From DATNFP01 sp035606335 (GTDB lineage: Bacteria; Bacteroidota; Bacteroidia; Chitinophagales; Chitinophagaceae): DNA of 19,139 nucleotides. The position numbers and the translations under genes are program-made. Each line of letters begins with the position of its first letter. Position 1 is the first letter of the stretch. The stretch is taken from contig DATNFP010000178.1 of assembly GCA_035606335.1 (NCBI GenBank), positions 1 through 19,139 of the forward strand, given 5' to 3'. Below, piece after piece: positions 15,401 through 19,139 of the stretch. The notes under the pieces are model-generated. The model was not told the DNA's origin and did no database searches. It saw nothing but the letters and a program-made list of their open reading frames with translations.

Positions 15401-17207
15401 TTACAGAGGCAATTCATCAATAATAGTGTCTGGCAACTGGTCGTTTGACACCTCATTAACAGAAAGTATAAATGGGAGCATCCAGTTTAATAATAGTCCG
15501 CTGGCGTGGCTTTCGCCATTTGTGATCGGCTATATCAGCAATATTAATGGCGTGGTAAACGGCACTATTTCTGCAAAGGGCTCATCGGACGATCCTAAGA
15601 TAAGTGGTAGTATCGCGCTACAAGATGCAGGCATGCGGATAGACTATTTAGGAACACATTATACAATACCGACAGCGACAATTACTGTAGATAACCAGAA
15701 AATAGATATGGGGAATACTATAGTATATGATACGTTTAAAAATACTGCGACACTTACCGGCTATATTTCGCATAGTGCCTTCAAAAATATGAACCTCAGG
15801 CTGAACCTTGTTTCTCCTAAGTTCCAGATATTTAATTTGCAGAGTACCGATAATAATATTTTTTATGGCAACCTGATCGCAGGGTTTAATCCATTGTCTG
15901 TAAGAGGGCCACTAAATAATATAACTATCAATGTAAGCAAGGCTGTACCTGCGGAGAAGTCACACATTTTTATACCAGTGAATAACGGCAATGGTTTAAG
16001 TACCTATAGCTATGTATCGTTTAAAAGCTATGGCAAAACCCAGGAGCGAATAAAAAGCAGAAACAAAAACAAACTCAACATAAAGATAGATGCAGCGCTG
16101 GAAGATGTGGCCGAACTAACCCTGGTTTTGGATCCAACGACGGGTGATGCTATTACCGCAAAAGGAACCGGCAATATGTCGCTGGAAATACCTGCTTCTA
16201 ATGATATCAGAATGTTTGGCACCTATGATATAGATGAGGGAGATTACACATTTACTTTCAAGCAACTATTCTTTAAAAGAAAATTCATCCTGAATTCCGG
16301 AAGCCAGATAAAATTCAATGGACCGCTGTCGCAAACAAATATGGATGTGAATGCCACCTACACTACAAGAGCGAGATTGTATGACTTGTTAAACGATGCA
16401 GAAAAACAAAATGGCATCATACCAGAGAGTGAAATGGCCGATGCGAAAATTGCTCAAGACGTGAATGTGCTCCTACATATGCGTGGTTCCTTAAGTGATC
16501 CTAAACTTACTTTTAATATTGAGCTACCTGATAAACGCTCTGTGGGAACATACGCTTATACAAAGCTGGAAAGACTAAACCAACAAGACAACGAGCTATT
16601 TGACCAGGTAGCATCATTATTATTAGTGCAAACATTTATTCCACCTGAAGGCATAGTTGGAAGCACTGCAAAAACAGGAGCTATCAATAATGTGAGCGAT
16701 ATACTCTCCACAACTGCTTCAACACAACTTACTAATATTGTAAATAAACTTTTTGGCAACAAAGACCTTGCTGTAAATCTGAAATATGAAAATTACAATC
16801 TTAGTGATCCAACGCTGGGTGCCCTGAACAGAAATGAAGTATCGCTTGATGTGCGTAAAAACTATTTTAATGACAGGCTGATCGTAGAGGTGGGAGGTAA
16901 ATCAGACTGGGGAAGACCCACCAGTACGAGCAACACAGCGAACTTTAACCTTGCCGGTGACTTTAGGATCCAATATCTAATAAGACAGAGTGGCGGTTTG
17001 CGTTTTAATATTTTCAGAACGAGTGATTACGATGTAACAGTAGACAGGAATATTAATCGTGCCGGGGTAGGTATATCATGGCGTAAGTCATTCAACAGCT
17101 TTGCAGATTTTATACATGGAGATAAATATGTAAAAAGTAAAGAATTGCAATTGCCTTTATCGGACTCTTCAGTGAAGAAACCATCAAATGCAGGTGGTAC
17201 AGAGTAA
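12411..17207 (+). CDS. tamB: TamB-like translocation/assembly module protein
   Basis: Very large AsmA-like/TamB protein (1598 residues from the proposed start, 1579 from the GTG at 12468). It is predicted to be anchored in the inner membrane and to span the periplasm as a hydrophobic beta-groove for phospholipid transport or outer-membrane protein assembly. The N-terminal pattern (VDLTPVQNFLARKATEMLSRKL) is typical. The C-terminal TamB domain covers roughly the last 470 residues, with STDNNIFYGNL, RMFGTYDIDEGDYTFTFKQ and the closing strand AGVGISWRKSF. The start is problematic: the GTG leaves only about seven hydrophobic residues, whereas the open frame back to 12393 gives LNRFLKILRNAGLSLIGIIV before it, a perfect anchor. 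I therefore place the start at CTG 12411; CTG 12423 is also possible. No tamA lies next to it. Its stop is two bases from the stop of the glycosyltransferase on the other strand. Confidence 0.88.
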   Translation: MNRFLKILRNAGLSLIGIIVLLVILVDLTPVQNFLARKATEMLSRKLKTTVRVQHVRIDFLNHVVLQGLYIEDQAHDTLLYAGEAQVRITDWFILRNDKPVLRYLALHDAYGHLYRTAQSKVWNYQFVADAFQTGKKDTSTKQKEFEFDLQHIDLQNVRFHMDDAWTGDDMDYELGSLQLDAKTLDFKKKILDVNSLAIEAASVILKDYKGGKPKDTTRKTTIQVVDTTPFNPGRWVVKVKNLSITNSLFSLVSSDNNPPANAFDPEHLHIDSIKLNASNILITGDTIHGNIDLLTAHERCGLTIRKMKSKVTVSPVASICENLYLETNYSKLQNYYAMRYKRFPDFTSYITNVVMEAHLQNAIVDERDVAYFAPILRQYPTVLHVSGNGKGTVANLSGQNLQVTDGNTVIKGNFKMKGLPDIYTTIIDFNNGEILTTGAGILKYAPSLKGSPNIALEKLTYAYFKGDYTGYIENFALNGTLVTNLGTIQSNVKMNIPKFTGDKAVYSGTISTNSFDLGTLLRQPDLGSISLHTNVSGSAFDPQVAKINVDAFINQIGYNGYEYHNIYANGVLERKTFTGKLQVDDSNFAFEFNGNADFSKKAIKVNATASILKSNLRNLHFTKDTITAVADFDVNFEGNSIDSFSGYAKLYNIDIKRNQHKLALDSIYLNSIIEDGQKMLTIQSNDIVASIKGNYQLTKLPASIQYYLAGYLPNYIKIPLKTAPQQNLTFEIKTTSVDSLLGVLYPTVRGFDNSVISGSLNTLSEKLTLRTNIPYGTYGNFHFYNVNISADGNFNLLGLNASSDNVVIGDSIINGSISVTTTLGNDSMQFNIATSAPDANTSVSLNGQILAKHDSLYLTLLPSDFFLNQTRWNILGGNRIAYTDNYLLVKNLTLQSGLQQIDINTQYDNNDQSLFIDTKNLDLGQLGTWGGLAMYQPDGRINGSIKIEHLFKNLFVSTNIKATNVLLGTDTVGNINLTGSYDKDKKLFSIDPMTGIYRGNSSIIVSGNWSFDTSLTESINGSIQFNNSPLAWLSPFVIGYISNINGVVNGTISAKGSSDDPKISGSIALQDAGMRIDYLGTHYTIPTATITVDNQKIDMGNTIVYDTFKNTATLTGYISHSAFKNMNLRLNLVSPKFQIFNLQSTDNNIFYGNLIAGFNPLSVRGPLNNITINVSKAVPAEKSHIFIPVNNGNGLSTYSYVSFKSYGKTQERIKSRNKNKLNIKIDAALEDVAELTLVLDPTTGDAITAKGTGNMSLEIPASNDIRMFGTYDIDEGDYTFTFKQLFFKRKFILNSGSQIKFNGPLSQTNMDVNATYTTRARLYDLLNDAEKQNGIIPESEMADAKIAQDVNVLLHMRGSLSDPKLTFNIELPDKRSVGTYAYTKLERLNQQDNELFDQVASLLLVQTFIPPEGIVGSTAKTGAINNVSDILSTTASTQLTNIVNKLFGNKDLAVNLKYENYNLSDPTLGALNRNEVSLDVRKNYFNDRLIVEVGGKSDWGRPTSTSNTANFNLAGDFRIQYLIRQSGGLRFNIFRTSDYDVTVDRNINRAGVGISWRKSFNSFADFIHGDKYVKSKELQLPLSDSSVKKPSNAGGTE

Positions 17208-17209
17208 AT

Positions 17210-18394
17210 CTATTTATTAGTTATCTCAAAAAAGTATGCTTCAAGCAATGAGGCAATTGCGTCCCAATCAAAGTGCTGTTTAACAATTTCTATTCCTTTC
17301 TTCCCTACATTTTCTCTTAATTGCTGTGAGCGTAACAGTTCAATTACACTACCGGCAAAATCTTTCGGGCTGATTTGCATAATAGCACCCTCACCGCTTT
17401 TTATCCCCAAGCCTTTAAACCCTATATTAGAACAAACTACGGGCACACCCATTGCCATTGCTTCCAATACCTTATTCTGAGTGCCGGCACCAAACCTGAG
17501 AGGCGCTACTACGACACTTGCTGTATTGTACATAGCCGCAAGATCTTTCACAAAGCCAGTGACTTTAATACTATCGTTAGCGAGATCTAAAACTTTTTTC
17601 ACAGGACGCTGACCGGCAATTATAAATTCTACCTCCGGCAATTGTGATTTTATCAACGGGAAAATCTCGTTGGCAAAATAGATCACAGAATCTATATTGG
17701 GGGCATAGTCCATATTGCCGGTAAACAATATTGTATTATGATGTGTGTAATTGTGATCGCGTGGAAAAAAAGTTTTTAAATCGACACCATTTGGCAATAA
17801 TCTAAGATTGTGAGAGTGATGTTGATTTTCCAAATACTCAATATCCTCTTGAGAGCAGGCAAGTGACAAGTTGTATTTCTTTAAAATACCCTCATATTTA
17901 AAAACACGCCGTTGCTCCATGTTCTCAAACATCTTAGTTAAAAGACCACGAGGCACTGTTCTTCTTCGTTCCCAATAAAGTGAAAAGGCATCGGGCAAAT
18001 CAAGGATGCGTGGGATATCATTCCTATTTGCCAAATAGGGAGACATTCTCAAGTGCTGTACATGGACTGCATCGAATTGGTGACGCGCCAATATATCGTT
18101 CAATTTGTTTTGCAGCTCTGACGACTGAAAATAAAGCACCTGAAAAGGCTTGTTTGTTAATAAACCCGGTAAACAATTCAGCGCTGAACGCCATTTAGGA
18201 AGATAAATAAGAGTAACCTCATTAAATACTTTTTCAAGCTCTGCCCGGTACTTAAACTCATCTTTGCTTTGAACAAAAGTTAGCAGATGCTGTTCATGCT
18301 TTCCAGTTAACCTTTTTGCGAGGTTAAATATCTTTAGCTTGTCACCGCGATATGGCGGATATGGAATACGATTGGCTAAAAAAAGTATCTTCAA
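17210..18394 (-). CDS. Glycosyltransferase family 4 (TIGR03087-like sugar transferase)
   Basis: GT-B fold glycosyltransferase of 394 residues. The N-terminal Rossmann domain opens with ILFLANRIPYPPYRGDKLK, much like the sugar transferases of TIGR03087. The C-terminal nucleotide-sugar domain has PNGVD (201-205), FTGNMDYAPN (224-233) and PLRFGAGTQNKVLEAMAMG (298-316, Glu311), followed by PVV. In this subfamily the first Glu of the common E-x7-E motif is replaced, as here. The donor and acceptor are unknown; surface polysaccharide or glycolipid synthesis is likely. The start is TTG at 18394: no ATG is available before MKILFLAN and an in-frame TAA lies just upstream. It follows ribBA by 23 bases and is probably co-transcribed with it. 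Confidence 0.9.
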   Translation of the reverse strand: MKILFLANRIPYPPYRGDKLKIFNLAKRLTGKHEQHLLTFVQSKDEFKYRAELEKVFNEVTLIYLPKWRSALNCLPGLLTNKPFQVLYFQSSELQNKLNDILARHQFDAVHVQHLRMSPYLANRNDIPRILDLPDAFSLYWERRRTVPRGLLTKMFENMEQRRVFKYEGILKKYNLSLACSQEDIEYLENQHHSHNLRLLPNGVDLKTFFPRDHNYTHHNTILFTGNMDYAPNIDSVIYFANEIFPLIKSQLPEVEFIIAGQRPVKKVLDLANDSIKVTGFVKDLAAMYNTASVVVAPLRFGAGTQNKVLEAMAMGVPVVCSNIGFKGLGIKSGEGAIMQISPKDFAGSVIELLRSQQLRENVGKKGIEIVKQHFDWDAIASLLEAYFFEITNK

Positions 18395-18417
18395 AAAAGT
18401 AAAACTTTAAGGCAGGG

Positions 18418-19139
18418 TTATTTCAAAATTTCGTGTCCCAATTTATCCCTTTTAGTTTTTAAATAAAATTCGTTGTGAGGATTTGGTTTTATTTCAATCG
18501 GAACATTTTCTACTATTTCCAAACCATAACCTAATAAGCCAGCGCGTTTACGAGGATTATTGGTCATCAATTTAATTTTAGAAATACCCAGGTAGCGAAG
18601 TATCTGGGCCCCAATACCATAGTCGCGCTGATCCATTTTAAAGCCTAATGCCAGATTGGCCTCAACTGTATCCTTTCCTTCTTCCTGCAGCTTGTATGCC
18701 TTTAGCTTGTTAAGCAAACCTATGCCCCTACCCTCCTGGTTCATGTACACGACTACACCTTTTCCTGCAGCTTCAACCATTTCCATTGCTTTATGTAATT
18801 GTTCCCCACAATCGCACCGTAAGGAATGTAAGATATCTCCAGTGAAGCAAGAACTATGTACGCGCACCAATATGGGCTCATCTTTTTCCCAACTGCCCTT
18901 TTTCAGTACCAAATGCTGCTCATTGGTATTTTTTTGCTTAAAAGAGATCAATTCAAAGTCGCCATATTTGGTAGGCATCTGTACCCTTACCTCTTCTTCA
19001 ATCAGGCACTCATTCTGTAAACGATAGGCTATCAAATCTTTTATAGAAATAATCTTCAGATCAAATTTTTTCGCTATTTCCATTAACTGTGGCAAGCGAG
19101 CCATAGTGCCATCATCATTCATGATCTCAACCAGCACGC
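18418..19139 (-). CDS. ribBA: Bifunctional 3,4-DHBP synthase / GTP cyclohydrolase II, 3' part
   Basis: The gene runs off the right edge; the visible 240 codons hold the end of the RibB domain (LVEIMNDDGTMARLPQL, SIKDLIAYR) and the whole RibA domain. GTP cyclohydrolase II opens GTP for riboflavin synthesis; the RibB part makes 3,4-dihydroxy-2-butanone 4-phosphate. Counting from the GTG at 19137, the zinc ligands are Cys97, Cys108 and Cys110 (SCFTGDILHSLRCDC), then QEGRGIGL (134-141), Tyr148, Asp169, Arg171 and TNNPRKR (192-198). These match E. coli RibA Cys54/65/67, Tyr105, Asp126 and Arg128 with a constant shift of 43, so the active site is intact. That GTG is an internal Val codon, not the start. 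The gene is upstream of the glycosyltransferase on the same strand. Confidence 0.96.
   Translation of the reverse strand, partial: VLVEIMNDDGTMARLPQLMEIAKKFDLKIISIKDLIAYRLQNECLIEEEVRVQMPTKYGDFELISFKQKNTNEQHLVLKKGSWEKDEPILVRVHSSCFTGDILHSLRCDCGEQLHKAMEMVEAAGKGVVVYMNQEGRGIGLLNKLKAYKLQEEGKDTVEANLALGFKMDQRDYGIGAQILRYLGISKIKLMTNNPRKRAGLLGYGLEIVENVPIEIKPNPHNEFYLKTKRDKLGHEILK

Overview
The window looks like a chromosomal segment of a Bacteroidota bacterium, possibly of the Chitinophagales; the rank below phylum is a guess. Evidence for the phylum: promoters of the TTTG / TAnnTTTG type, a CarboxypepD_reg plus DUF5686 outer-membrane protein, a Bacteroidota-style TamB, a secreted protein whose C-terminus resembles the type IX secretion (T9SS) sorting domain, weak Shine-Dalgarno signals and A+T-rich intergenic DNA. 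No tRNA, rRNA, CRISPR array, insertion sequence, integrase or phage gene was seen.

Layout from left to right. (1) 1-896, minus strand: two secreted-protein genes, the second cut by the window edge. (2) 1225-2911, minus strand: a two-gene unit of D-3-hydroxybutyrate dehydrogenase followed by an alpha/beta hydrolase, ending in a likely intrinsic terminator at 1118-1164. (3) 2912-3455: a 544-base spacer rich in inverted repeats, with a strong consensus promoter for the ribosomal operon. (4) 3456-5706, plus strand: rplK-rplA-rplJ-rplL, the ribosomal stalk and L1 proteins, closed by a strong terminator. Neither secE/nusG upstream nor rpoBC downstream is present. (5) 5851-8280, plus strand: a DUF5686 outer-membrane protein, meeting aspS (8281-10053, minus) stop codon to stop codon. 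(6) 10230-17207: envelope genes, namely an AsmA-like single-pass protein with a very basic tail, a small two-helix membrane protein on the minus strand, and a large TamB. (7) 17210-19139, minus strand: ribBA (3' part only) followed after 23 bases by a family 4 glycosyltransferase.

Together these are mainly housekeeping genes (translation, Asp-tRNA charging, riboflavin synthesis) mixed with envelope-biogenesis genes (DUF5686 protein, AsmA-like protein, TamB, glycosyltransferase). I see no defence or mobile system. The points most worth a second look are the ribosomal operon detached from its usual partners, the unusual number of non-ATG starts (GTG, TTG and probably CTG for TamB), the inverted-repeat-rich spacer before rplK, and a stand-alone secreted protein that is little more than a sorting-domain-like fold.
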